Numbered from the stretch's first letter, positions 10,766-21,466 are shown. The stretch is DNA of 64,000 nt from Nematopogon swammerdamellus (GCA_946902875.1 OX336345.1:21359395-21423394); one strand, 5' to 3'. Translations and numbers: made by a program. The notes: generated by a model from the sequence alone, not told the origin.

Positions 10766-10955
10766 ATATATATAAGATATGTGTTTTTAAACGGTTTTAT
10801 TTTTATTTTATTTAATATACATAGGTAATACATATAATAAAATTAACTAGAACCAAATATTAATATAAAAAAGTATTTAATTCACTATAATAACACCAAG
10901 TTTGACGATTGTATGTATTTCCATTTGTTAGGATATCTGTCGTATTAACAAATAT

Positions 10956-11083
10956 TCTGTGAAAAATTCAACCGGGTACCTGTTACGGTTAAAAAAATAC
11001 AGCCGTTTAAAGTTAGAACAGACGGACGGACATATGAGGTAGGCTTATTTGGGCTTAGTAATAGGCGGATACGAAACCCTAAA
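10956..11083 (+). mobile_element. family D repeat, 3' part
   Basis: TCTGTGAAAAATTCAACCGG, then TACAGCC, GACGGACGGAC and AATAGGCGGATACGAAACCCTAAAAA: the 3' half of a repeat seen complete at 39415-39935. Non-coding. Confidence 0.75.
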
Positions 11084-11337
11084 AATCTACGTTGATGCTT
11101 CAAGTGAAGCCATCTTAATTGATTAATTGAATGAAACTCATAAAATACTAGTCAGTCATTGATTTTCGAATTCGAATCGTATTCCCTGTAATTTTACAGC
11201 GATTTCTTGGAAAAGTTTTGTTTTTAATTAATCGCAACAACTTCAACTAATTACTCTGCAGTAATATAGAAACTTGAAGCTCAATTAATATTAATTAATA
11301 TTAATTATGCTTAATGCCTAAAATTTTAAATTTGCGG

Positions 11338-11709
11338 TTTTTTTATAGAAACTGACAGGGTTGGCTACAATACAACATCCGTGATGTCAGCCCATAACAC
11401 CTTGGTGAACTAGGTGCCGTGTCAGTGCTTCCCTTCGGTCGTGCCGGCTACACTGAACTGGACGGAAAACACGATCTATTTACATAGCCGTTTCGACCGA
11501 CTTTTCATTCAGTGCGGTGGTAGCAACCCGGGCGGGTAAAACCTACTAAGGTAAGAAAGGAAGGGACCTACAGTTTTACGTGGAATCCGAACCACGGTCT
11601 GCCTCCAACGGTCGAACGGTCACACATTCAAGTACTGATCGCGCCCACGTGTGCTTATGATCACGATCGACAGTCTACTGACTGCACCACTGAGCTACCG
11701 AGGCTGACA
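11338..11709 (-). mobile_element. SINE-A, full length
   Basis: Runs from the T run through the body to CTACCGAGGCTGACA (the head on the minus strand). The 5S-like stretch is at 11616-11658 and is moderately diverged. Confidence 0.9.
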
Positions 11710-11727
11710 AAGGGTTGAGGCTTGTTT

Positions 11728-12070
11728 CTAATTATATCATAAAAAGTAAAACATAATTTCCGTTTACTGACTTAAAGGAGTCGGGGGACCGCTAAGTAAA
11801 TAAAATAGAAAACTCAGAGTTGCGCGGGTATTTACTTAGTGGTCCCCCGACTCCTTTAAGTAAATGGAAATTATTTTTGACCTTTTAAGAGTCGGGAATT
11901 TTTTAAATTTGTAATTTAACTTTTATTTCCAGCTTTAGAAAACGCCGCATCCAAATCGATCCATCCGTTTGGGAGCTACGATGCCACAGACTGACACACC
12001 CATTATTACATACACACACACACACACACGTTAAACTTATAACACCCCTCCGTTTGCGCGGGTTTTAAAA
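11728..12070 (-). mobile_element. E/R composite element, copy 3
   Basis: The hairpin half (11740-11932, GGAGTCGGGGGACCGCTAAG and its complement) is followed by the head in reverse (GGGAGCTACGATGCCACAGA) and a CA microsatellite at 12009-12030. Confidence 0.65.
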
Positions 12071-12298
12071 AAATACTTTCTGGCAGTGCACAGCGACTTT
12101 TCGGCGTCGCAATGTCAAGCTATGAAGGACGTTGTCGAGGTCATCGGTAGAAGAGAAATAAAAATAGCCTTTTTGTCTTTTTCCTTTCGGGTGGTTAGTA
12201 GAGTATTAATGCGATGTGGCTGACTGAGGTCAGAAGTAAGTTAAAGTTAATAAAAAAATTGTGATAAGAATACAGTGGAATTGAGACCGTCCTCCTTT

Positions 12299-12574
12299 TT
12301 TTAGGTTTCCGTAAGCCGCCGTACGTACCGTCTTGAGGTCTCATTGCGGAGAATTGATAAATGTTTGTGTTTGTTTGTCTGTCCGTCTGTCCGTCCCATG
12401 GCTGAATCTTTGGAACCGTAATAGCTAGCCGGTTGAAATTTTCACAGAACATGGTGTTATTTTGGCGGATATAACATCAAATAATAATACATTGAAAAAG
12501 TGAAAAATTTAGGGGTTTTTCTTCGTTTTATTGTGCTGCGGAAACCACGGTGCGCGAGTCCGACTCGCACTTGA
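12299..12574 (-). mobile_element. family D repeat, near full length, diverged
   Basis: Read on the minus strand it starts AAAACCGGTCAAGTGCGAG and ends near GGAAACCTAAAAAA, with the GTCTGTCCGTCTGTCCGTC run inside. It lies tail-to-tail with the partial copy at 12590-12772. Confidence 0.65.
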
Positions 12575-12589
12575 CCGGTTTTTCATTAT

Positions 12590-12772
12590 TTTTTGGCATA
12601 ACACATATTCAGTGAAAACGTCAACCGGCTACCTATTACGGTTTAAAAGATACAGCCCTTTTAAGCCGTTCAAAAGTACGTCCGGATACGTCCGGTACGG
12701 ACGGACAGACAGACAGACAGACGCTGTAGGCTTATTAATAGGCATCCGTAAGGATACGGAACCCTAAAAACT
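12590..12772 (+). mobile_element. family D repeat, 3' part
   Basis: ACACATATTCAGTGAAAACG through a (GACA)n run at 12708-12721 to GGATACGGAACCCTAAAAA. Confidence 0.75.
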
Positions 12773-13060
12773 ATGTCCCCTACAACAAGCAAGACAAAAG
12801 TCACAGCAGGCCACCTAGAGGGGGTGGGAGTCACAAGATGCCAAAATTGGACCACGTGGTTTATGGACGCGACCCGTAGTTGAGTTATTTTAATTAAATA
12901 GATAACATTTAAGGTAAAACAATTTAACACACCCACACTTTACGCTTAATACAATCCACGTGGGATAATGAAATAAATTTGGAGCGTCCGCGTCCGAACC
13001 CCTTTGAGATGAGGCTTCCATAAAAATCACTTACGGCCCATGCCAGGTACCGCCATCTTT
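12773..13060. other. no recognised feature
   Basis: Unassigned sequence between a D repeat and the family I tandem repeat. No gene seen. Confidence 0.45.
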
Positions 13061-13061
13061 A

Positions 13062-13549
13062 TTTTATATCAATTTAAAAAGGTCCCACACCCATATTGCA
13101 AAACACTTAGTCGGCAACCGGGGAATATATTGGCGCAGATTTTTTTTCCTTTTGTCTCCGTTCATGTTGGGTTCACCTAGGGGTCTCTCTACACCAGTGG
13201 CTCCCATACTTTTTTTTCTATGAAGATCTAACTAAAAAAAATTAAAGGTCGTGAGATCGACACTTATACCAAAAGCTTTCGTTGTTCAATAATGTGTAGT
13301 AATTTTATATCAATTTAAAAAGGTCGCATGCCCATTGCCCATATTGCGAAATACTTAGTCGGCATCCGGGGAATATATTGGCGGAGATTTTTTTTTCCTT
13401 TTGTCTCCTTTCATGTTGGGTTCACCTAGGGGTCTCTCTGCACCAGTGGCACCCATACTTTTTTCTATAAAGATCTACCTAAAAAAAATTAAAGGTCGTG
13501 AGATCGACACTTATACCAAAATCTTTCGTTCTTCAATAATGTGTAGTAA
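13062..13549 (+). repeat. family I tandem repeat, units 1-2
   Basis: Two direct copies of about 241 bp start at TTTTATATCAATTTAAAAAG (13062 and 13303). Each contains GGGGAATATATTGGCG and CACCTAGGGGTCTCTC and ends GTGTAGTAA. The array resumes at 15979 after the Helitron-like insertion. Confidence 0.85.
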
Positions 13550-15978
13550 TCAATCAATACTAATAATAAATCTGTAAGGGATGGTCATGGAGTAAGTTAC
13601 TTTGTTTTAGGAAATATTGAGTTTGTAGCCTCTATGTATGATACTAAAGCTAAATTGACGATTTTTAGAAATCTTTTCTGTATGTATGTATGTATGTATG
13701 TATGTATGTTCCTCCATAACTCTTAAAGCCATCATCCGAATTAGATGAAACTTAGTACAAACCAATTTTACTATACGGGACACAGGATAGGCTTACTAAA
13801 ATTCACTTCCGGATACGCTAAGATGTGGCTCCCATACAAATCGAATTGTTCCAAACGCCGAAATATAGGGCGGCGCGGCGCGGCGGGGGTTAGTAGCGCG
13901 GCTGCTGGCGAAGACTGGCGGCGCGGCGGCGGGGCGGAGCGCGGTGTGTGTATGCATTGTCTTGAGCAGAGTTTCTTATTTAATTCGATTCATAATATTT
14001 ATTATGTAGGTTAACTTCGTTAGGTACCTATCTATGTGATTAATTTTAGGTGCAAACCTATCGGCTGCTCCAGAGCGAAACACTGTATTAACCAAAATGC
14101 TAAATTGTTCAGGAGAGCGAAAATAGTGGAAAATTGAAATATAACAATTTCTGTTCTATTTAAAGGAAAAGTAAATATGCAGTTAATTTGAAAAACATTT
14201 GCGTTCGTCTTCCTGAACATCTTTGTAGTGATATGTACCATATGTTTTTATTGTTATAACTAGCTTTTGCCCGCGGCTTCGCTCGCGTGAAATGCGTATT
14301 TCAAAGGAAGAAAGTAAGTAACTAAGGGCGAGCTGGGTTCAGGTAAACGATAAACCGTCTCGAAGAAAGTGAGTAACTTTTTGAGGCCGAAGGCGGAGTT
14401 GCTTTCAGGAAGACGATAAACCTTTTCGAAGAGAGTAAGTAACTATGGGCGAGGCCGAAGGCCGAGCTGCGTTCAGGAAGAGGATAAGCTTTTCGAAGAA
14501 AGTAAGTATCTATGGGCGAGGCCGAAGGCCGAGCTGCGTTCAGGATGAGGGTAAACTTTTCGAAGACAGTAAGTAACTATGGGCGAGGCCGAAGGCCGAG
14601 CTGCGTTCAGGAAGAGGATAAACCATCTTTAAGAAAGTAAGTAACAAAGGGCGAGGCCGAAGGCCGAGCTGCGTTCAGGAAGAGGATAAGCTTTTCGAAG
14701 AAAGTAAGTAACTATGGGCGAGGCCGAAGGCCAAACTGCGTTCAGGATGAGGGTAAACTTTTCGAAGAAAGTAAGCAAGAGAGGGCGAGGCCGAAGGCCG
14801 AGCTGCGTTCAGGAAAACGATAAACCTTCTCGAACACAGTAAGTAACTATGGGCGAGGCCGAAGGCCGAGCTGCGTTCAGGAAGAGGATAACCTTTTCTA
14901 AGAAAGTAAGTAACAGAGGGCGAGGCCGAAGGCCGAGCTGCGTTCAGGAAGACGATAAACCTTTTCGAAGACAGTAAGTAACTATGGGCGAGGCCGAAGG
15001 CCGAGCTGCGTTCAGGAAGAGGATAAACCATCCCTAAGAAAGTAAGCAACAAAGGGCGAGGCCGAAGGCCGAGCTGCGTTCAGGAAGAGGATAACCTTTT
15101 CGAAGAATGTAAGTAACAGAGGGCGAGTCCGAAGGCCGAGCTGCGTTCAGGAAGACCATAAATCTTCTCGAAGAAAGTAACTTCTCTGTTACTTACTTTC
15201 TTCGAAAATGTTTATCCTCTTCCTGAACGCAGCTCGGCCTTCGGCCACGCCCATAGTTACTTACTGTCTTCGAAAAGGTTTATCGCCTTCCTGAACGCAG
15301 TTCGGCCTTCGGCCTCGCCCTCTGTTACTTACTTTCTTCGAAAAGTTTACCCTCATCCTGAACGCAGCTCGGCCTTCGGCCTCGCCCATAGTTACTTACT
15401 GTCTTCGAAAAGGTTTATCGTCTTCCTGAACGCAGCTCGGCCTTCGGCCTCGCCCTCTGTTACTTACTTTCTTCGAAAAGATTATCCTCTTCCTGAACGC
15501 AGCTCGGCCTTCGGCCTCGCCCATTGTTACTTACTGTCTTCGAAAAGGTTTATCGTTTTCCTGAACGCAGCTCGGCCTTCGGCCTCGCCCTCTGTTACTT
15601 ACTTTCTTCGAAAAGTTTACCCTCATCGTGAACGCAGCTCGGCCTTCGGCCTCGCCCATAGTTACTTACTTTCTTCGAAAAGGTTACCCTCTTCCTGAAC
15701 GCAGCTCGGCCTTCGGCCTCGCCCTTTGTTACTTACTTTCTTAAAGATGGTTTATCCTCTTCCTGAACGCAGCTCGGCCTTCGGCCTCGACCATAGTTAC
15801 TTACTGTCTTCGAAAAGGTTTATCGTCTTCCTGAAAGCAACTCCGCCTTCGGCCTCAAAAAGTTACTCACTTTCTTCGAGACGGTTTATCGTTTACCTGA
15901 ACCCAGCTCGCCCTTAGTTACTTACTTTCTTCCTTTGAAATACGCATTTCACGCGAGCGAAGCCGCGGGCAAAGCTAG
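13550..15978 (+). mobile_element. Helitron-like element, 2.43 kb, exact boundaries
   Basis: Starts TC (TCAATCAATACTAATAATAA) and ends CTAG, lying between A and T of the host with no target duplication, which is the Helitron signature. Removing it restores the family I junction GTGTAGTAATTTTATATC seen intact at 13292-13310 and near 16225-16240. The 3' end has small hairpins (TGAAAT-ACGC-ATTTCA and a CGCG...CGCG pair) just before GGGCAAAGCTAG. No Rep/helicase frame is present, so it is non-autonomous. The first ~710 bp (with GTAT microsatellite at 13681-13709) match 30394-30715 and 32905-33240. Confidence 0.8.
14260..15978. repeat. giant inverted repeat built from ~67-bp tandem units
   Basis: The left arm (14260-15180) holds about 12 units with GGCCGAAGGCCGAGCTGCGT and GAAAGTAAGTAAC; the right arm (15183-15978) holds about 11 units in reverse complement. 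The centre is near 15181. The outer edges are mirror images (CTAGCTTTTGCCCGCGG / CCGCGGGCAAAGCTAG). Frames of 60-125 codons here translate as internal repeats and are not genes. Confidence 0.9.
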
Positions 15979-16370
15979 TTTTATATAAATTTATAAAGGT
16001 CGTATGCCCATATTGCAAAATACTCGTACTTAGTAGGCAACCGGGGAATATATTGGCGGAGATTTTTTTTCTTTTCTCTCCGTTCATGTTGGGTTCACCG
16101 TTCATGTAGGGGTCTCGCTACACCAGTGGCGCCCATACTTTTTTTTTCTATGAAGATCTAACTAAAAAAAATTAAAGGTCGTGAGATCGACACTTATACC
16201 AAAAGCTTTCGTTGTTCAATAATTTGTAGTAATTTTATATCAATTTAAAAAGGGCCCCCACCCATATTGCAAAATACTTAGTCGGCAACCGGGGAATATA
16301 TTGGCGGAGATTTTTTTTCCTTTTGTCTCCGTTCATGTTGGGTTCACCTAGGGGTCTCTCTACACCTACA
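15979..16370 (+). repeat. family I tandem repeat, units 3-4
   Basis: A third unit of about 254 bp starts at TTTTATATAAATTT directly after the inserted element; the fourth starts at 16233 and is cut off after CTCTCTACACC. Confidence 0.85.
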
Positions 16371-16676
16371 CGGTCAATCTTACTGAAAGTTGGAATGCAC
16401 CCCTATACAATCGACCTACCGAGGATGCGATTGATCGATGATTTTCGGTGTTTTGAATGAAAATTAAATGTGATTTATAAAATTTAAAACCTATAAAAAT
16501 TGCTTTATATTGAGATCAGTCATTACGCAAAGTTATAATGATCCAATTTAAATTATTTATGAATAATATAATAGCGGTTTTATTGACGGTTTGGAAGTAA
16601 TTCTTAGCACAATTTTTCTATCGAGAAAATTTTATATAAAATCACGTTTTCGCCACAAATTAAAACTAGCGTTAGA
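16371..16676. other. no recognised feature
   Basis: AT-rich sequence without a recognised repeat or frame. Confidence 0.45.
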
Positions 16677-16890
16677 AAGCGGTGTTATTATGTGGCTGGT
16701 CACTAAAGTACTTGCATAGACGTATAATTATTTCTCTTTCAGTGTTTGTAATATGTATAAAAAAAATACCGTGCGAAGTTTCTTATCGGTTCTTCTTCGT
16801 GGGTGTAATCGAACCGGATATAACAAATTGTGACAAGTTCGAGTGCAGTCTAACTGTCATAAGAATGATCAATAAACAATACAATAGAAC
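16677..16890 (+). repeat. family F interspersed repeat, copy 1
   Basis: GCGGTGTTATTATGTGGC ... TGTGACAAGTTCGAGTGCAG ... AAGAATGATCAATAAACAAT. Copies or parts occur at 40890-41098, 42143-42260 and 58072-58255. Non-coding. Confidence 0.7.
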
Positions 16891-17243
16891 AGTACTCAAC
16901 TTTACCATATATTTATTACAGAGTGCTGCAGTATTGTTGATATAACAGAAGATAATTTTATTTTTTATTTTATTTTATTCGGAAACTTAACAGCTATTCA
17001 AGTATATTTACAACTAAAACTAAAAATAACAAACTGTTAAGCCAGTAAAAAAGTTCCACATTTCCCAAAATTTATAACTAGATAAAAACAATTTTGACAA
17101 AAGAAATGATAAATGGAATTGTGAATTTTATTTTGTCCAATTCATTTAAAAATAATTTGGTATTTGTATAATCTAAATAATGTTAGCTATTCATGCGAAG
17201 CAATGTGAGGTATTACAGACTCTTAAGACGCAAAACGCAAAAG
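16891..17243. other. AT-rich stretch, possible LINE 3' remnant
   Basis: TATTTTATTTTATTCGGAAAC at about 16966 resembles the tail region of LINEs lying on the minus strand, but no coding remnant follows. Confidence 0.3.
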
Positions 17244-17776
17244 TTTTTTTTTTATGGAAATTGACACGGTTGGCTGGCTACATCACCGAAAACATCCGTG
17301 ATATCAGCCCATAACTCCGGGTGAACTAGACGCCATGCTTCCCTTCATTTCATGTCGGCTACACTGAACTGGACGGACAACACGAGCATAGCCGTTTCGA
17401 CCGACGTTTCATTCAGTGCGGTGGTGTCAACCCGGGCGGGATAAACCCTACCACCTAGTAAGGTAAGAAGGGAAGGTACCTACAGTTTTACGTGGAATCC
17501 GAACCACGGTCAGCAATTCAAGTACCCTTATCACGAGATTTAACCTACACCGTGTACTATGCTACGCACGCCGTGTTCTCCGCATCATTTTGTATGGAGA
17601 AACGGAGCAGCGCCTGTAGTGATAGATTTGCGAACTTCGTTTCTCCATACAAAATGATGCGGAGAGCACGGCGTAGCGTGCGTAGCGTAGTAATAGTAAT
17701 CTCGTGATTAGGGTACTGAACGCGCCCAGCTTAACAACAGTCGACCGACCGCACCACTGAGCTACCGAGGCTGACA
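17244..17776 (-). mobile_element. SINE-A, full length, split by a MITE
   Basis: The T run, tail, body and head (CTACCGAGGCTGACA) are present. The 5S-like stretch is interrupted at its CAAGTAC/TGA point by the hairpin element at 17526-17712. Confidence 0.85.
17526..17712. mobile_element. MITE, family Q, copy 1
   Basis: A 187-bp hairpin element with outer arms TTATCACGAGATT / CTCGTGATTAGG and a conserved inner pair TTTGTATGGAGAAACG in both orientations. It is flanked by GTAC on both sides (17522-17525, 17713-17716); the host SINE normally has one GTAC here. TA inside GTAC is the minimal duplication. No protein. Confidence 0.85.
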
Positions 17777-18146
17777 TAATACACCGCAGAAGAGAATAGC
17801 GGCTCCTGCGGTTTATATAGACCGCTCCACAGCCAACGGGTTAAGAACAAAGAAGTCGTAATTTCCAACACATACCTACCCGAGGCCGAACATTTTGCCG
17901 AAAATGTTATTCCTCGTGTAACGTAATTTGAAGGCGTGTGTGAGCCGAGACCAAAGGATCCCTTTAGCTATCGTCCATTAAACTTCATGAGGGGTCTGCT
18001 TAGCTAGGCTTAACCGAAAAACTTTTAAAGGCGGCTCCCCGGCTCCGGGTTCGCGCCCTCCGCCCGCCGCGCCTTTCACCTGCGCGCGGGGGTACTTGTG
18101 GCGCAGATATGCCGTGTTGTTATAACACGGCAAAGTTAAAATCAGA
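17777..18146. other. no recognised gene
   Basis: Mixed sequence with a GC-rich patch at about 18030-18100. No frame or repeat family assigned. Confidence 0.4.
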
Positions 18147-18192
18147 GTGGTTTGGGCATCGGCTTCTCATGACCGGATACGGAACCCTAAAA
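18147..18192 (+). repeat. fragment: SINE-B head joined to family D end
   Basis: GTGGTTTGGGCATCGGCTTC, the SINE-B tRNA-like head, runs directly into ACCGGATACGGAACCCTAAA, the family D end. Confidence 0.5.
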
Positions 18193-18255
18193 AATGAACA
18201 ATACAGTTTACAACTATTAAATATCGACATTTATTGTGATTTCATCCATTAAAAA

Positions 18256-18605
18256 CTAAACCGAGTCATGCAGCAGGTGGGTCTTCGTGCCTTACTTGCT
18301 GCTTGAAGAGAATAGCCCCACTGCATCTCTCCCCGTGCATCTCGCAAAAGGCGACTAAGAGATAAGGACAAGATGCCGTGCTAAAGGGCGACAGTCTAGC
18401 CACCTCTCACCTTGGCACAGTCCTTCCACCGAGTCATGCAGCAGGTGGGTCTTCGTGACTTACTTGCTGCTTGATAGTTATCTTGTCCTAATGTATTGCT
18501 AAACATGGTGGTCGGTGTTGTGCTGTAAGAGTACTTGCAGCACAACACCGATTACTCTGCTTACTCCGATTATCTAGATACATTGTGTGGTATGTATGTA
18601 TTATA
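18256..18605 (+). mobile_element. family C element with duplicated segment
   Basis: A fragment (CCGAGTCATGCAGCAGGTGG ... CTTGCTGCTTG, 18256-18304) precedes a near full-length C copy (18305-18605) that contains the same segment again, ending in a GTAT tail. Confidence 0.75.
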
Positions 18606-18964
18606 TATTTTTTTAGAAAACAATGAGGATTAAGCTGTTGAAATGAATGTGATGACTACTGCAACATCCTGAACATATCCTGAACAGGTGTTTGCATAAA
18701 GAGTGGTGGAGTGGGCGCCGACGACAGTGGAGTGGTCCAGCCGGTCGGATCGTTAGCGGAGTTGGGTCCTCGCGACAGACAGCCTGATTGTTGAGAATAG
18801 TTTGTTTAGAAATGAGATTTGTAAATATATAGAGTTGTGTAAAAGTGAATTCATGGTGGGGTTAGAGGAAGCATATGTGGTGTGACGAATTTGTGATAAA
18901 TGCTTTAGAATTTATGGTCTATAGCTATACTTATACAGGCAGGTGGGTTACATATCCAATCATT
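18606..18964. other. no recognised feature
   Basis: Unassigned sequence; contains GTGGAGTGGGCGCCGACG near 18710. No gene seen. Confidence 0.4.
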
Positions 18965-19076
18965 CAGCGTAGGGGTTCTCAAACGGTTTTTTTTTTTTCA
19001 AGTACCACTAAAACAAATATGATTGGCGGCGTACCATCTTTACCTACAAGAAGCTAATAATAATATTTATCTTCTA

Positions 19077-19524
19077 CAGGGTGTTGTAACGAACAGTACA
19101 TTAATTTCACCAACGCTATCCTCGTGTTTTTCCGAGACAAAAAAGCTAATAATGTTTTTCTCTAAAGTGTCTAGTTTTCGAGATATTAATTTTTGAAATT
19201 TATGTTTTCGTCAAGTGTAATTTGACGCACGCGGGGGAGGGAGCTGGCGCGAGAACGGTCGGGGTGGAAAAACTTACGCCGCGCTGCCGCCGCGCATCTC
19301 TCTCCGCGCACTCGTCCCTGCTCGCTCATTCACCGCGCGCCTTTCTTTTCTACGCTCATGCAGAACGTTAGATCTTTTTTACACTAAATAAATCAATTAG
19401 TTTGTATAAAAACTGTAACTTTTTATTTAAAGGGAATTTAGAATAAAGTTATTTGACGTTTTTGTTACTATTGAACCCAATAATCATTTCCTAAATTAAA
19501 TGTAGTGGCCGTTACAACACCCTG
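19077..19524. mobile_element. CAGGGTGTT-type DNA transposon, TA target
   Basis: Ends CAGGGTGTTGTAACG and CGTTACAACACCCTG are inverted; TA flanks both sides. The interior is GC-rich and without a transposase. The end fragment at 28766-28797 belongs to the same family, and 8070-8545 is a relative. Confidence 0.8.
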
Positions 19525-19601
19525 TATATCTACATTCTTAAATTATCTTTGGAGGTTAGCATCACACCAAAGATCAATTAATGATTCTCTTACATCAAAA
19601 T

Positions 19602-19847
19602 TCAATTAGTGATCTCGGAATCGAATCTAAAAATTGATGTCTTATCGAATTTGGTTCTGGAAAAATATTGTTTGAAATATTCTTCGGAACTCACTATGAG
19701 CATGTGACAGTGGGTTTTTATATCGCTAAGAACATCAGAATTCAAATTATATTTATGTTCATCAACAAAACTTTCTAAATTAGCATTATGACACTTGCCG
19801 CTTATAAAATTTTGTAGAGCATATTGTTTAATTTTTTCGCGTACCAC
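19602..19847 (-). pseudogene. probable hAT transposase fragment
   Basis: An 81-codon frame contains SDIKTHCHMLIVSSEEYFKQ followed by YFSRTKFDKTSIFRF. The pattern of a helix ending in E-x-x-F-x-x-Y-F resembles ZBED5/FAM200-type hAT transposases from memory of the family; no catalytic residue is visible in so short a piece. Its position inside a CAGCGGTTCTCAA-bounded element supports the call. Truncated at both ends. Confidence 0.45.
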
Positions 19848-19934
19848 CTGGATTGAGAACCGCTGATCTTCATAGCATATTTATCTCAGATAACTTTTGT
19901 TTTCATACAAAAGTCAAAACTATACCTTTTTACC

Positions 19935-20140
19935 TTTGCACCCGACTAAAGCAAAAAGAGGGTAATGTTTTTTCCAGTGTATGTATGTTTGTATGTCTAT
20001 TTCTATGGCACGCGCTGTAGCCTAAACGGCTTGGTGGATTTGAGGTGACGTTCGATTCGTTCGATTCGTTGTGGAAGTGCTATCTATAAAATAAATGTGA
20101 AAATTCAAAAGGGCGGCCGTTGGGCGGCATCTTGTCAAAC
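19935..20140 (+). repeat. E-type repeat head, diverged
   Basis: ACCCGACTAAAGCAAAAAGA, then GTATGTATGTTTGTATGTC and TATGGCACGCGCTGTAGCC: the same order as the E head (CATCGTAGCTCCC), strongly diverged. No hairpin half. Confidence 0.4.
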
Positions 20141-20314
20141 TTTGAAAATAGTTTTTCTTCAAACCCCATTAAGAGGGATATCGAACCATAAAAAAATGGA
20201 CCATCAGCATGGTATGCTTGGTATTTATCGTATCGTATATTATATTTTATATATTTATTAAATATCGTTCATAATCTATAAAGCGGCCGATATCGGCCGC
20301 TCCATTGGCAAAAG

Positions 20315-20425
20315 GTTAATTAAAAAAACACATATTTCTTTATAATAATTCGACATATTATTGTCGTCGTCAGATAATGATATGTCGAAATATTATAAAA
20401 AAAAAATGTTTTTTTTTTAATTAAG
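20315..20425. repeat. palindrome, family O, copy 2
   Basis: TTAATTAAAAAAACACATAT ... TTCGACATATTATTG is mirrored by CATATGTCGAAATATT-type sequence and a closing TTTTTTAATTAAG. GTCGTCGTC lies at the centre, as at 10378-10506. Confidence 0.6.
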
Positions 20426-20750
20426 AATGTAAATAATATATACAAAAATAACTAAAAACCAAATATTGGTATAAAAAAGTATTTAATTCTTAAATATTGT
20501 TCAATATTTTATCATAATATAACCTAAGAAAAATATAAAAAAGTAATACAAATAACTAAAGAATTAAAACCTACCTAACAAACATTAAAATAACTATCAA
20601 AAGGGGCAAAAAATCTTCCTCGTTCAAATGTTCCTAGAACATTATACTCGTAAATTATTAATTAATTTATTAGATGGTGAGTGTGTGTGGGTCTCGTGCA
20701 CGCATAACAACGTGTCCGAACTGTAACTCTGTGTATTATGTATGACTAGA
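20426..20750. other. AT-rich, no gene seen
   Basis: AT-rich sequence, no repeat family assigned. Confidence 0.4.
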
Positions 20751-21130
20751 CACTAGACTAGAGTTCAAGGCGTGCGCTCGCGCCAAGCGACGCGTTCCTA
20801 ACCGCGTGTTTACAGTTCATACTCCGGTAGGCGCGCTCTAAACTAAATTATCACTCCAAAGTGGAGCCCCCCGCGGTCTTCGCGCCGCCCGCGGCCAAAC
20901 TAAACAATCTCAGCCAAATTGAAGTCAAAAAAAGGGCCGGCGAAGTCGTCGAGAGTCTCGGAGAGGAGCAAAAATGGAGGCAGAGAGAGAGAGACAGGCC
21001 CGAAAGCAAGTTTAAGTGGGAAAAGTTTTTTAATATTCACGGCCGACGAAGATAATTCTATCCTAGCCGAAAAGGGGATGTTTTTAGAAAACATTCCCTC
21101 GCATGAGCTATTATTGTGACGGCGCGCGGC
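20751..21130 (+). other. CpG-rich unique block, possible regulatory or exonic sequence
   Basis: Clearly richer in G, C and CpG than its surroundings and not matching any repeat here. A 64-codon plus-strand frame starts at 20861 (MEPPAVFAPPAAKLNNLSQI...) and ends RRR-stop; it overlaps open frames on the other strand and has no recognisable domain. Ends with GCGCGGCGCGGCGCGG. It could be a promoter or 5' exon; I cannot show either. Confidence 0.2.
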
Positions 21131-21214
21131 GCGGCGCGGAATATTTTCAGTTAGCGAATTTATTTTTTTAATTATTTTAAAGTTGGAGTGTGTGTACTTC
21201 GTGTGGACATACAT

Positions 21215-21466
21215 ACATATCACACACGCTGAATCCCGACAATAGGGGTTAGCATAATCGGTGTTGTGCTGCTAGAACTCTGGTAAATTACAGCACAACA
21301 CCGACCACCACGTTTCGCAAGTACTCCGACAAGATATCTATCAAGCAGCATGTAAGGCACGAAGGAAGACCCACCTGCCGCATGACCCGGTGGAGGTCAT
21401 GCGGCAGGTAGGAAGTACCGTGCCAAGGTGAGAGGTGGCGGGTCTGTCGCCCTTTAACACGGCATC
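21215..21466 (-). mobile_element. family C element, inverted copy
   Basis: GGTGTTGTGCTG...CAGCACAACACCGACC and CTTGTC/GCACGG segments in minus orientation, ending at GTCGCCCTTTAACACGGCAT. A plus-oriented C copy begins directly after it. Confidence 0.8.

Larger units (their letters stand above)
18965..19865 (-). mobile_element. hAT-like DNA transposon remnant with nested insertion
   Basis: The left end CAGCGTAGGGGTTCTCAAAC and right end GAACCGCTG are inverted and match the CAG(C/T)GGTTCTCAA termini common in hAT/Charlie elements. GTACCAC follows the left end and its inverse GTACCACC lies near the right end. A protein remnant lies at 19602-19847. A 448-bp CAGGGTGTT element is nested at 19077-19524. 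Flanking 8-mers do not match, so the duplication is eroded or ends are slightly misplaced. Confidence 0.6.

Noticed and set aside
14675..15052. 125-codon minus-strand frame with FGLAHSYLLSSKRFIVFLNA-type repeats
   Set aside because: The translation is the ~67-bp tandem unit of the foldback arm read through; similar frames appear in the arms at 25150-25569 and 33893-34847. No sign of selection for coding.
20861..21055. 64-codon frame in a CpG-rich block as a gene
   Set aside because: Open frames exist on both strands in this block, no domain is visible and no splice signals are convincing. Kept only as an unexplained CpG-rich block.
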